DNA from: UBA4719 sp038249115
Lineage (GTDB): Bacteria; Actinomycetota; Actinomycetes; Actinomycetales; Dermatophilaceae
DNA length: 58,553 nt
NCBI GenBank assembly: GCA_038249115.1
Contig: JBBRWQ010000007.1
Coordinates: forward strand, 1 to 58,553
Direction: 5' to 3'
The translations under genes were made by a program, and so were the position numbers. Shown in pieces: positions 43,831 through 51,458 of this stretch; the stretch's first letter is position 1, and each line of letters begins with the position of its first letter. The notes beneath the pieces are model-generated. The model ran no database searches. It saw only the letters and a program-made list of their open reading frames with translations, and was not told the DNA's origin.

Positions 43831-44280
43831 AGTGTCCGGTCGGTTACGGCTGACGGCGGCTGTCTGTGGGGAATGCGCCCGGAAGTTGTTGGGTGTCAGG
43901 TCGTTTCCGCTGGTCACAGGCTTGTCGTCTTGGGACTGTATATCCATCGCGAAAGCTTCGAAGGTTCGAATCCTTCACCTGCCACCATGTGCGCGGTAAG
44001 CCCCTGACCAGCGGAAACGTGGGTCAGGGGCTTCTTCGTGTACCCGGTGGGGGTATCAAAACGGCACGAATCGTACCAGCGAGGCGGCTAGGGAGGGCAG
44101 GCCTGTGACCTGCGGAAACGTGGCCGGGTTCGCACTGCTGCGGCGCGCGCCGGGAATACGCAGGGAAGTTCGGGTCCGTGCCACCGTGCTGGCCGAACTG
44201 GTCCGTCCACTGGCCTGCGGTGATGCCGGGGGTGGGGGTATGCAATGGCGGGGGACTTACACGCCATCGCGATGGGCAAG
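43831..44280 (+). repeat. att-like composite repeat 2 (left arm, tRNA-Tyr 3' core, right arm)
   Basis: Left arm: a stretch beginning GTGTCCGGTCGGTTACGGCT, GGGGAATGCGCCCGGAAGTT at 43868-43887 and CGTTTCCGCTGGTCA at 43902-43916. Core: 43933-43987, 54 of 55 bases identical to the 3' part of tRNA-Tyr (A to T at 43941). Right arm: TGACCAGCGGAAACG at 44005-44019, TGACCTGCGGAAACG at 44106-44120, CGGGAATACGCAGGGAAGTT at 44151-44170 and a tRNA-like segment at 44243-44272. It is not a functional tRNA gene because the acceptor 5' strand and D arm are missing. The rest of the 43764-44413 gap has no coding frame that I can support. Confidence 0.9.
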
Positions 44281-44401
44281 CCGTCGTGTGAGTCGGGTCC
44301 GAGCGGATGCGTTCCCAAGGTGTCTTCATCCCACGGCGGGGGCGACGTGCCCCGGAAGGCTGACATTCAGACGATTCAGTCAGAACCACTTGTGTCGTGC
44401 G

Positions 44402-44414
44402 TAGGCTCCAGGGA
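44402..44414 (+). promoter_or_regulatory. -10-like box of a probable leaderless promoter for the LysR gene
   Basis: TAGGCT at 44402-44407 stands six bases before the ATG at 44414 and no ribosome binding site separates them. It is the same TANNNT arrangement seen before nuoA2 and the CoA-transferase at 39975. Confidence 0.4.
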
Positions 44415-45370
44415 TGGAACTGCGGCACCTCCGGTATTTCGTTGCGGTGGCTGAGGAGTGTCACTTCGGGCGCGCTGCTGAACGCCTGCACATCGCCCAG
44501 CCACCGCTGTCACATCAGATCAAGCAGCTGGAGTCAGAGCTAGGCGTCGTGTTGCTGACCCGATCCACAAGGAAGGTCGAGCTGACGCCAGCCGGCCAGC
44601 TCTACTCGGAGCGCGCCCGGGCCATCCTGTCCTTGGTCGACTCGGCCGGCGTGGAGGCGAACGGGGTGGCTGCGGGAAGGATCGGCCGGCTGGCGATCGG
44701 CTTCACGGGCTCGGCAACCTATGAGCTGCTGCCGTCACTTGCCCGGGTCCTGCGCAAGGACTTTCCCGGCATCGACCTCGACCTCAAGGGCGAGATGCTT
44801 ACGCCCGATCAAGTAGCCGCGCTGCTGGAGAAGACCCTCGATCTGGGCTTCCTCCGTCCGCCGGTGCGAGACCGCCGGCTCGACGTGCTTGTGCTGCGGC
44901 GCGAGCCGCTGATTGCAGTGCTGCCTGAGACTCATCCGCTTGCGGCGAGCAGCAGCGTGCGGTTGGCCGATCTGCGTGACGAGCCGTTTATCTGTTACCC
45001 GTCACACCGCAGGTCAGTGGTGTACGAGGCTGTGTTCGACGCATGTCACCGGGTCGGTTTCACGCCCATGGAGGTGCAGGAGGTCGCCGAGACGTCAACC
45101 CTGGTGTCCTTTGTGGCGGCTGGCCTCGGCGTGGCCCTCGTTCCTGCGTCCGTTCAGCATCTCAAGATCACCGGGGCTGAGTTCCGTCCACTCGCAGGGA
45201 CGACCGAAGAGGTGGAGCTTGCCGTGGCCATCCGATCGAACGATCCCTCGCCGCACGTTGCGCGCGTCCTGTCACGAGCGCAGGCATTGATCGGGGGCGG
45301 GCGACCACGGACAGCGGCCCAGCGACGAGGGCTCTCTCCGCCAGCCAAGTCGAGAAAGAGTAAGACCTAA
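44414..45370 (+). CDS. LysR family transcriptional regulator (CatR/BenM-like)
   Basis: The 318-residue product has the LysR winged helix in residues 1-60 (MELRHLRYFVAVAEECHFGRAAERLHIAQPPLSHQIKQLESELGVVLL) and an effector domain with IGRLAIGFTGSATYELLPSL near residue 92. The N-terminal sequence is of the CatR/CatM/BenM type, whose members respond to muconate or benzoate and switch on catechol genes. The catechol and phenol genes follow on the same strand after a 190-base gap that contains a palindrome. Activation of that operon is therefore likely. Confidence 0.88.
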   Translation: MELRHLRYFVAVAEECHFGRAAERLHIAQPPLSHQIKQLESELGVVLLTRSTRKVELTPAGQLYSERARAILSLVDSAGVEANGVAAGRIGRLAIGFTGSATYELLPSLARVLRKDFPGIDLDLKGEMLTPDQVAALLEKTLDLGFLRPPVRDRRLDVLVLRREPLIAVLPETHPLAASSSVRLADLRDEPFICYPSHRRSVVYEAVFDACHRVGFTPMEVQEVAETSTLVSFVAAGLGVALVPASVQHLKITGAEFRPLAGTTEEVELAVAIRSNDPSPHVARVLSRAQALIGGGRPRTAAQRRGLSPPAKSRKSKT

Positions 45371-45390
45371 GACGTCTCAATCACGTCGTT

Positions 45391-45407
45391 TCTTGTATTT
45401 CACAAGA
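45391..45407 (+). promoter_or_regulatory. Palindrome upstream of the phenol operon, candidate LysR binding site
   Basis: TCTTGT (45391-45396) and ACAAGA (45402-45407) form a perfect inverted repeat with a 5-base spacer. The site falls in the gap between the LysR gene and the first gene of the phenol operon, about 155 bases before ATG 45562. The CTTGT-ATTTC-ACAAG arrangement contains a T-N11-A pattern, the usual LysR recognition motif. No strong -35/-10 pair could be picked out. Confidence 0.45.
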
Positions 45408-45478
45408 GATGGCGTATGGGCAAGACTCAGGGCACCGCAGGGACCGGCACCGACCGGACGCGGGACTAGGAGAGCTCA

Positions 45479-45565
45479 ATGGTTGTCCTGACACAGTTGT
45501 TGTCATCCGCTAGCTGGCGTCTCTGTCGAGGGATCAGTCTCGAGAGCCGGGGGTGCCGCTCATGA
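45479..45565 (+). CDS. Possible 28-residue leader peptide ahead of the phenol operon
   Basis: ATG 45479 is preceded by AGGAGAG, a good ribosome binding site, and the frame runs 28 codons to TGA 45563-45565. The stop overlaps ATG 45562 of the next gene (ATGA). The peptide (VVLTQLLSSASWRLCRGISL...) matches no family that I recognise. It may be a translationally coupling leader, or the start of transcription may lie further down and the frame be chance. Confidence 0.3.
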   Translation: MVVLTQLLSSASWRLCRGISLESRGCRS

Positions 45566-45960
45566 CGCCTTTCATGCTGGCGGTTCAAGGTCTGCTGGAT
45601 GGCGAGGATGTGCAGCAGCCCGAGACCGAGGCAAGCCAGACACGATCGGTCGCGGTGGCAACCGACACTCAGTTCGTCGCCCGCTCTCTTGCGGAGCAGC
45701 TGGTGAGCGAGGCGAACGCGATTCTCGCCGAACATGGCGATCGGATAACCCTCATTGACGACAGCGGTTCTGGGGAGCTGGGCTTCACCCTGGGATACCG
45801 CGACCGAAGAGCCCGCGTGCAGACCGTGCTCTCGGGACACACCGCCTTCGGTCGGCTTGTCGTGCCCGGTCTGCCCGAAGACCAACCCCGTCAGCTCACC
45901 ACCGGAGACGAACTGCAGGCACTCGTGCTGAGCCTGCTCGCAGACTTACCGCACCGCTGA
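45562..45960 (+). CDS. Hypothetical protein in the position of the phenol hydroxylase assembly gene
   Basis: The 132-residue product (from ATG 45562; GTG 45553 is an alternative) has no recognisable family motif. It contains a helix-like N-terminal part with VAVATDTQFVARSLAEQLVSEANAIL and a beta-rich middle, DRITLIDDSGSGELGFTLGYRDRRARVQTVLSG. In Pseudomonas clusters the first gene is dmpK, a ~92-residue assembly factor for the oxygenase, but no similarity to DmpK can be seen here. It sits 22 bases ahead of dmpL and is surely in the same operon. A role in assembly or activation is only a positional guess. Confidence 0.6.
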   Translation: MTPFMLAVQGLLDGEDVQQPETEASQTRSVAVATDTQFVARSLAEQLVSEANAILAEHGDRITLIDDSGSGELGFTLGYRDRRARVQTVLSGHTAFGRLVVPGLPEDQPRQLTTGDELQALVLSLLADLPHR

Positions 45961-45982
45961 ACCGAACCGTCAGGAGACGACC

Positions 45983-46999
45983 GTGCAGTACGAATTGCGT
46001 TCCCAGGTCATCGAACCCAAACGACAGACGTATCAGAACATCATCGACCGTCTAGGCGACCAGCCGGCCAGCCGCTACCTCGAGGGCACGCTGGACGTCG
46101 AGCCACGGGAGAACTTCCACTACCGGCCCACATGGGCCAAGGACCGTGAGCTGTATGACGAGCGGTTCTCGGCCCTGCGGCTTACGGATCCGTACTCGTT
46201 CACTGACCCGCGGCAGTACTACTACATGCCGTACGTCACCAACCGGGCTGCTCTGCACGACGGGTTTGGCAAGACGATCAAGTACCTCGAAGACCGCGAG
46301 CTTCTCGCCAAGATGCCCACCACGTGGCAGTCAGTGCTCACCTCGGTCGTCCTGCCGCTGCGGCACTACGAGTCCGGCGCCCAGCTGGTCAGCGTGGCCG
46401 GGGCACGGTTCGCCTATGGCACGTCCCTGGAGCAGTGCTGCTCCTACGCGGCGTTCGACCGGATCGGCAACGCTCAGATGCTCTCCCGAGTGGGCATTGC
46501 CCTCGGTAGCGGCGGCGGCGACCTGCTGACGCTGGCCAAGCAGGAATGGCTCGACGGCGAGCACCTGCAACCGCTGCGCCGGCTAGTTGAGGAGATCATG
46601 GTCGTGGAGGACTGGGCGGAGGGCGTGCTCGCGATCGACCTCATCGACTCGCTGCTGTATCCCCTGCTCTACAACCGGCTCGACGATGCAGCGCTCACTG
46701 GCGGCGCCGGGGCATACAGCCTGTTCACGCAGCACCTGTGGACCTGGTTCGCCGACCAGCGCAAGTGGCTCGACGCATTGGTGGCTGTGTGGGCGGCTGA
46801 CCCAGGTCACTCCGAGGCGAACCGGGAGACCCTGGACCGGATCGTGGCGACCTGGGCCGGTCGGGCACAGGAGGCCGTGGGCGCGCTGGCTTCGATCATC
46901 GACGCTCAGCTGTCGGGGGTCGAAAGCTCCGGCTCGCTCAGCGAGATCGCCGAGACGCGTACGGCCTACTGGGCCAAAGTCACGGGCGGTGCGGCATGA
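45983..46999 (+). CDS. dmpL: Phenol hydroxylase beta subunit (DmpL-like)
   Basis: Beta subunit of the (alpha-beta-gamma)2 phenol 2-monooxygenase oxygenase component, 338 residues, close to DmpL (about 330). The N-terminus QYELRSQVIEPKRQTYQNIIDRLGDQPASRYLEGTLDVEPRENFHYRPTW is typical, as is the middle ARFAYGTSLEQCCSYAAFDRIGNAQMLSRVGIAL. The beta subunit has the four-helix fold of diiron oxygenases but no iron ligands. GTG 45983 has CAGGAGAC upstream. The 3' end overlaps dmpM by four bases. Confidence 0.92.
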   Translation: MQYELRSQVIEPKRQTYQNIIDRLGDQPASRYLEGTLDVEPRENFHYRPTWAKDRELYDERFSALRLTDPYSFTDPRQYYYMPYVTNRAALHDGFGKTIKYLEDRELLAKMPTTWQSVLTSVVLPLRHYESGAQLVSVAGARFAYGTSLEQCCSYAAFDRIGNAQMLSRVGIALGSGGGDLLTLAKQEWLDGEHLQPLRRLVEEIMVVEDWAEGVLAIDLIDSLLYPLLYNRLDDAALTGGAGAYSLFTQHLWTWFADQRKWLDALVAVWAADPGHSEANRETLDRIVATWAGRAQEAVGALASIIDAQLSGVESSGSLSEIAETRTAYWAKVTGGAA

Positions 47000-47283
47000 C
47001 TGGCGGCACCCTGCGCCCGGTAGGCATCGACATCCAGGACTCGGAGGAGAACCGTGGCCTCATCGATGCCATCAAGGCCGACAACCCCGAGCTCACTATC
47101 CGGCACATACCCGGTCTGGTGAAGCTGCAGGCGGCCGGCCAGATCGTCATCAACCGCGAGACCGTCGAGAGCAAGCTCGGGCGCGAGTGGGAGACCGGTG
47201 AGTTTCAACTATCCATCGTGTCGTACGCCGGAAACTTCTCCGAGTGGGACGACGACCAGATCATCGTGAAGTGGGAGCACTGA
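46996..47283 (+). CDS. dmpM: Phenol hydroxylase regulatory (effector) subunit (DmpM-like)
   Basis: The 95-residue protein is a cofactor-less effector of the MmoB/DmpM family that binds the oxygenase and couples reduction to hydroxylation. It shows the pattern VGIDIQDSEENRGLIDAIKADNPELTIRHIPGLVKLQAAGQIVINRETVESKLGREW, the family hallmark. ATG 46996 overlaps the dmpL stop and dmpN follows one base after its stop. Confidence 0.93.
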   Translation: MTGGTLRPVGIDIQDSEENRGLIDAIKADNPELTIRHIPGLVKLQAAGQIVINRETVESKLGREWETGEFQLSIVSYAGNFSEWDDDQIIVKWEH

Positions 47284-47284
47284 C

Positions 47285-48823
47285 ATGACCATCGAGACAC
47301 CGCAGTCCGCATTCCACAAGAAGCTGCCGCTCAAGGAGCGCTACTCCTTGCTCACCCGTGACCTCGACTGGGAACCCAGCTACGTCTCACGAGAGCAGCT
47401 GTTCCCGCACACCAGCTACGAGGGCATCAAGATCCATGACTGGGACGGCTGGGAGGACCCCTTCAGGCTCACGGTCGACGCCTACTACAAGTACCAGGCG
47501 GAGAAGGACAAGCGCCTATACGCCGTGCTCGACAGCTTCGCCCAGAGCCAAGGACACCTCGGTCTCTCCGATGCCAGCTACCTCAACAGCATCAAGCTGT
47601 TCCTCCAAGGTGTCACTCCCCTGGAGTACGCAGCGCATCGACACTTCGCCTACTTGGCCCGACACCTCGAGGGCCCGGCGCCGCGCTTTGCTGCGATGTG
47701 CCAGAGCGTCGACGAGCTGCGGCACTGTCAGACGCAGATCCACACGATCAGCAACTACAACAAGTACTACAGCGGCTTCCACAGCTGGTCGAAGATGCAC
47801 GACCGGGTCTGGTATCTATCGGTCCCCAAGTCCCTGCTAGACGACGCCATGAGCGCCGGGCCGTTCGAGTTCCTGGTCTCCATCTCTTTCAGCTTCGAGT
47901 ACCTGCTCACCAACCTGCTCTTCGTGCCGTTCATGAGTGGTGCCAGCTTCAACGGCGACCTGCCCACGATGTCATTCGGCTTCTCCGCGCAGTCCGACGA
48001 GAGTCGACACATGACGCTGGGTCTGGAGGCCATCAAGTTCCTGCTCGAGCAGGACGAGGCCAACGTGCCGATCATCCAGGGGTGGATCGACAAGTGGTTC
48101 TGGCGGGCATACCGGATGTCCTCGCTTGTCGCGGGAATGATGGACTACATGCTCCCGAAGCAGTTCATGAGCTGGAAGGAGGCCTTCGAGCTCTACTTCG
48201 AGGACCAGATGCTCGGCGGGCTGTTCCCGGACCTGGAGTTCTACGGCATTAAGCCCCCGCGCCACGTCAAGGACGCCATCGCGGAGAAGGGAAAGTTGTC
48301 CCACGAGGTCTACAAGATCTTGCACAACTTCTCGTTCGCCGCCGCGTTCACCACCCAGACGCCCGACGCAGCACACCTGGACTGGCTCTCAGAGCAGTAC
48401 CCCGACACGTTCGACCAGTACTACCGGCCCACCTGGGAAAAGCACGCCCGCATCGAGGCCGAAGGCGGCCGCATGTTTGTCCAGGGCCTGCCGCAGCTGT
48501 GCCAGGTCTGCCAGATCCCCATGGCCTTCACCGAGCCGGACGACCCCACGCGGATCTCGTTCCGCAACAGCGAGTTCCGCGGCGAGACCTTCCACACGTG
48601 CAGCAACGGCTGCCAGTGGATTTTCGAGCGCGAGCCGGAGAAATACGTCCAGGCGTGGCTGCCCGTCCACCAGATCTACCAGGGCAACTGTGGCGGCCCG
48701 ACCGTTCCCGACGTCCTGACCTGGTACGGCATCCAGGAGGGCGAGAACGGGGAGTACAAGGGCTCGTCCGACCAGAAGTCCTGGGCCGAGTGGCATGACA
48801 CGGCACCCAAGAAAGGGGCATGA
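47285..48823 (+). CDS. dmpN: Phenol hydroxylase alpha subunit (DmpN-like), diiron oxygenase
   Basis: Catalytic subunit that inserts one oxygen atom into phenol to give catechol. The 512 residues match DmpN in length. The carboxylate-bridged diiron site is complete: E114 (TPLEYAAHRHFA), E144 and H147 (DELRH), E205 (FSFEYLLTNL), E239 and H242 (SDESRHM). The C-terminal part has a zinc-like CQVCQIP...CSNGCQWIFEREPEKY motif (about residues 398-450) that is also found in DmpN. ATG 47285 follows the dmpM stop by one base. Confidence 0.95.
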   Translation: MTIETPQSAFHKKLPLKERYSLLTRDLDWEPSYVSREQLFPHTSYEGIKIHDWDGWEDPFRLTVDAYYKYQAEKDKRLYAVLDSFAQSQGHLGLSDASYLNSIKLFLQGVTPLEYAAHRHFAYLARHLEGPAPRFAAMCQSVDELRHCQTQIHTISNYNKYYSGFHSWSKMHDRVWYLSVPKSLLDDAMSAGPFEFLVSISFSFEYLLTNLLFVPFMSGASFNGDLPTMSFGFSAQSDESRHMTLGLEAIKFLLEQDEANVPIIQGWIDKWFWRAYRMSSLVAGMMDYMLPKQFMSWKEAFELYFEDQMLGGLFPDLEFYGIKPPRHVKDAIAEKGKLSHEVYKILHNFSFAAAFTTQTPDAAHLDWLSEQYPDTFDQYYRPTWEKHARIEAEGGRMFVQGLPQLCQVCQIPMAFTEPDDPTRISFRNSEFRGETFHTCSNGCQWIFEREPEKYVQAWLPVHQIYQGNCGGPTVPDVLTWYGIQEGENGEYKGSSDQKSWAEWHDTAPKKGA

Positions 48824-48824
48824 C

Positions 48825-49145
48825 ATGAGCGTCAAGGCGTTGTACGACTACGACTTCCCATCGAAGGACCGTGTCGAGCTCTTCGGCGACGACCAGCTGG
48901 TCTACGTGCATTGGCGGGGAAACCCGCTGTTCTGCTCGGCGGCTTGCTTCCGGGCGCCGAAGGCCATGCCGTTCGCAGACTTCGTCTCGAACATGGTCAA
49001 CGGCTGGGCGTCGTCGGATCCCGACTTCGACCCGACGGCGGTCCGTGACTGGAGGCTGTTCGACCAGCCTATCGACCCCGCCCCACAGGCATCGCTGGCT
49101 GAGGTCGGCATCGGACACAAGGCGCTCCTGACCTTCTCTGCCTGA
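48825..49145 (+). CDS. dmpO: Phenol hydroxylase gamma subunit (DmpO-like)
   Basis: Gamma subunit of the oxygenase, 106 residues, against about 119 in Pseudomonas. It has the pattern VKALYDYDFPSKDRVELFGDDQLVYVHWRGNPLFCSAACFRAPKAMPFADFV, recognisable as DmpO. ATG 48825 has GAAAGGGG nine bases upstream and overlaps nothing. The next gene is separated by 82 bases with no obvious terminator. Confidence 0.9.
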   Translation: MSVKALYDYDFPSKDRVELFGDDQLVYVHWRGNPLFCSAACFRAPKAMPFADFVSNMVNGWASSDPDFDPTAVRDWRLFDQPIDPAPQASLAEVGIGHKALLTFSA

Positions 49146-49227
49146 TCACCCGGATCACACGACCGTCCACGGGTGCCACGTGCTGCATCAGCCTGGCACC
49201 CGCGGACCGGAGAGAAGGAGAGCTGTT

Positions 49228-50280
49228 GTGACGACGTACACCGTCCGTGTCGAGCCTCTCGGCGTGGAGATCCAGTGTCGCGAGGACCAGACGGTGCTCG
49301 ACGCCTGTCTGCGGGAAGGGATCTGGCTGCCACATGCCTGTACTCACGGCACGTGTGGCACCTGCAAGGCGCAGGTCCTCGAGGGCGACCTAGACCTCGG
49401 CGACGCGTCTCCGTACGCCCTGCTCGAGAGCGAACGCGATGAGGGGTGTGCGTTGATCTGCGTCGCCAAGCCCCGCGGGGACGTCGTCGTCGAGGGGGAG
49501 GTGGATGCCGAGGAGGGCGTCGATGTCCACCCGGTGCGCGACTACGAGGGCATCGTGGAATCGCTGGAGGAGGTGGCTCCCGACGTGCGTCGCCTGGTCA
49601 TCAGGCTCCAGGCTCCCCTCACGTTCAACCCCGGCCAGTACGTTCTCCTGGACGTCCCCGGCGGCGACCGGCGTCCCTATTCGGTCGCCAGCTCGCCTGC
49701 TGACGGAACCAGGATCGAGCTTCACATCAAACGGTCAGTGAACGGCCTCGCCACCGACCGCTGGGTGTTCGCCAACCTCGCCATCGGCGACCCCGTGTCG
49801 CTGTCCGGTCCGTATGGCCGGTTCTCGTTCCGCCCGATGCGCACCCAGCCGATCCTGCTGCTGGCGGGGGGGACCGGGCTGGCGCCGATGAAGTCAATCA
49901 CCTCGCACATCGCCGAGACCGGCGCAGGGCAAGAGGTCGTGCTCTACCACGGTGTCGCCACCCGGGAGGATCTGTATGACCGGGAGTTCTTCCAGACACT
50001 GCAAGCCGAGCAGGACTGGTTCAGCTACCGGCCTGCGCTGTCGCGCGACGAGTGGAACGGCCGGACCGGCCGCGTGCCGGCCCTGCTTGCCGAGGACTAC
50101 CCGAAGGCATCGGGACACGTCGCCTACATCTGCGGCAGCCCCGACATGGTCAACGACACCATGAGGGCGCTGATGAAGGCCCGGCTCTTCCCGCGCGACA
50201 TCTACCGCGAGGACTTCTTCGACTCGGCGGACCGGGCGGCAGGCACCCACGTCGTCCGCAGCCCGCTCATCCGGCGCTAG
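49228..50280 (+). CDS. dmpP: Phenol hydroxylase reductase (DmpP-like), ferredoxin-NAD(P)H flavoprotein
   Basis: The reductase takes electrons from NAD(P)H to the diiron oxygenase. The 350 residues contain a plant-type [2Fe-2S] domain (about 1-90, with C38, C43, C46 in CTHGTCGTC and a fourth cysteine in CALIC near residue 75), an FAD-binding FNR domain (RPYSVASSP near residue 150), and a NAD-binding domain (LLLAGGTGLAPMKSI near residue 211). GTG 49228 has GAGAAGGAG upstream. An upstream ATG at 49180 would add 16 residues without family similarity. Confidence 0.95.
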   Translation: MTTYTVRVEPLGVEIQCREDQTVLDACLREGIWLPHACTHGTCGTCKAQVLEGDLDLGDASPYALLESERDEGCALICVAKPRGDVVVEGEVDAEEGVDVHPVRDYEGIVESLEEVAPDVRRLVIRLQAPLTFNPGQYVLLDVPGGDRRPYSVASSPADGTRIELHIKRSVNGLATDRWVFANLAIGDPVSLSGPYGRFSFRPMRTQPILLLAGGTGLAPMKSITSHIAETGAGQEVVLYHGVATREDLYDREFFQTLQAEQDWFSYRPALSRDEWNGRTGRVPALLAEDYPKASGHVAYICGSPDMVNDTMRALMKARLFPRDIYREDFFDSADRAAGTHVVRSPLIRR

Positions 50281-50308
50281 CCCGACCCACCCGGAAAGGA
50301 GGCCGACG

Positions 50309-51412
50309 TTGAAGATCAGCGAGATCGAGGCGATCCCGTTCGCCATCCCGTATCGCAAACCGCTTCGGTTCGCCAGCGGCGAGATCACGGCCGCCGAGCA
50401 CGTCCTCGTGCGTGTGCACACCAACACCGGATTGGTCGGCACCGCCGAAGCACCACCCAGACCGTTTACCTACGGCGAGACTCAGGCATCTGTGTGTGCC
50501 GTCATCGACGGCATCTTCGCCCCGCAGATCGTTGGCATGTCCCCCCTTGAACGTGAAGCAATACACGGCAAGCTCAACCGCACCGTCGGCAACCCCACTG
50601 CCAAGGCGGCGATCGACATGGCCGTGTGGGACGTCATCGGACAGGCTCTTGACGTATCGGTGACCGAGCTGCTCGGCGGGTACAGCGACCAGATGCGGGT
50701 CGCACACATGGTCGGTTTCGCGCCTCCCGGCGAGATGGTCGCCGAGGCACAACAGATCCGCGAGAACTACGGGATCACCACGTTCAAGGTGAAGGTGGGC
50801 AGGCGGCCCATCGGGCTCGATGTGGAGGCATGTCGGGCGCTTCGTGTGGGGCTCGGCGACGAGGTGGAGCTCTACATCGACGGCAACCGTGGCTGGACGG
50901 CGTCAGAGTCAGTGCGGGCCCTGCGCGCGATGGAAGACCTCGATCTCAGCTTTGCCGAGGAGCTCTGCCCGGCCGATGACGTACTTGGCCGACGGTGGCT
51001 GGTGTCGCAGAGCCGGATCCCGATCTTCGCCGACGAAAGCGTGTCCCGCCCCGGCGAAGTCACCCGCGAACTACTGGGCGGATCGGCCCACGGCGTGAGC
51101 ATCAAGACCGCGCGCACAGGATTCACCTACTCGCAGCGGGTGCTCAACCAGTGCGAGGGCCTTGGCGTGGAGGTCGTTTTGGGCAACCAGATCGACGGCC
51201 AGATCGGCTCCCTGTGCAGTGTCGCCTTTGGGGCGGCATTCGAGCTCACGTCGCGTCGCGCCGGCGAACTGTCCAACTTCCTGGACATGTCCGACGACCT
51301 GCTGGCCGTACCGCTTCAGATCACCAACGGCACACTCGCCGTCCGGAAGGGCGCCGGTCTGGGCCTTGAGATCGACGAAGACAAGCTGCGGCGCTACCGA
51401 CAGGACCACTGA
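50309..51412 (+). CDS. catB: Muconate cycloisomerase (CatB), enolase superfamily
   Basis: CatB converts cis,cis-muconate to muconolactone. The 367 residues have the lactonizing-enzyme pattern: KxK at K160 and K162 (TFKVKVGRRPIG), a metal-binding aspartate D191 (YIDGNRGW), EEL and FADES for further ligands, and SIKTARTGFT with the second general acid-base lysine. TTG 50309 has the strong site GGAAAGGAGG, which decides the start. In this cluster catB precedes catA, with the reductase gene only 28 bases upstream. Confidence 0.93.
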   Translation: MKISEIEAIPFAIPYRKPLRFASGEITAAEHVLVRVHTNTGLVGTAEAPPRPFTYGETQASVCAVIDGIFAPQIVGMSPLEREAIHGKLNRTVGNPTAKAAIDMAVWDVIGQALDVSVTELLGGYSDQMRVAHMVGFAPPGEMVAEAQQIRENYGITTFKVKVGRRPIGLDVEACRALRVGLGDEVELYIDGNRGWTASESVRALRAMEDLDLSFAEELCPADDVLGRRWLVSQSRIPIFADESVSRPGEVTRELLGGSAHGVSIKTARTGFTYSQRVLNQCEGLGVEVVLGNQIDGQIGSLCSVAFGAAFELTSRRAGELSNFLDMSDDLLAVPLQITNGTLAVRKGAGLGLEIDEDKLRRYRQDH

Positions 51413-51458
51413 CCCGTTTATCAACAACCCGAGCACGACAAGACAAGGGAGTACCACC

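Larger units (their letters stand above)
28248..43987. mobile_element. Cassette 1: tRNA-Tyr-flanked catabolic island without recombinase
   Basis: This 15.7 kb segment starts right behind the intact tRNA-Tyr gene and ends with a partial tRNA-Tyr copy (43933-43987). Its left end carries the right-arm repeat and its right end carries the left-arm repeat, exactly as expected for an element integrated at the 3' end of the tRNA. Cargo: two catabolic gene sets for CoA-linked acids, an ABC importer and an MFS transporter. No integrase, excisionase or transfer gene is recognisable. One gene carries a nonsense codon and another a frameshift. Confidence 0.75.

Noticed and set aside
44245..44454. Plus-strand open frame across the repeat arm before the LysR gene
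   Set aside because: It begins in the conserved repeat, overlaps the LysR start in another frame and shows no protein similarity.
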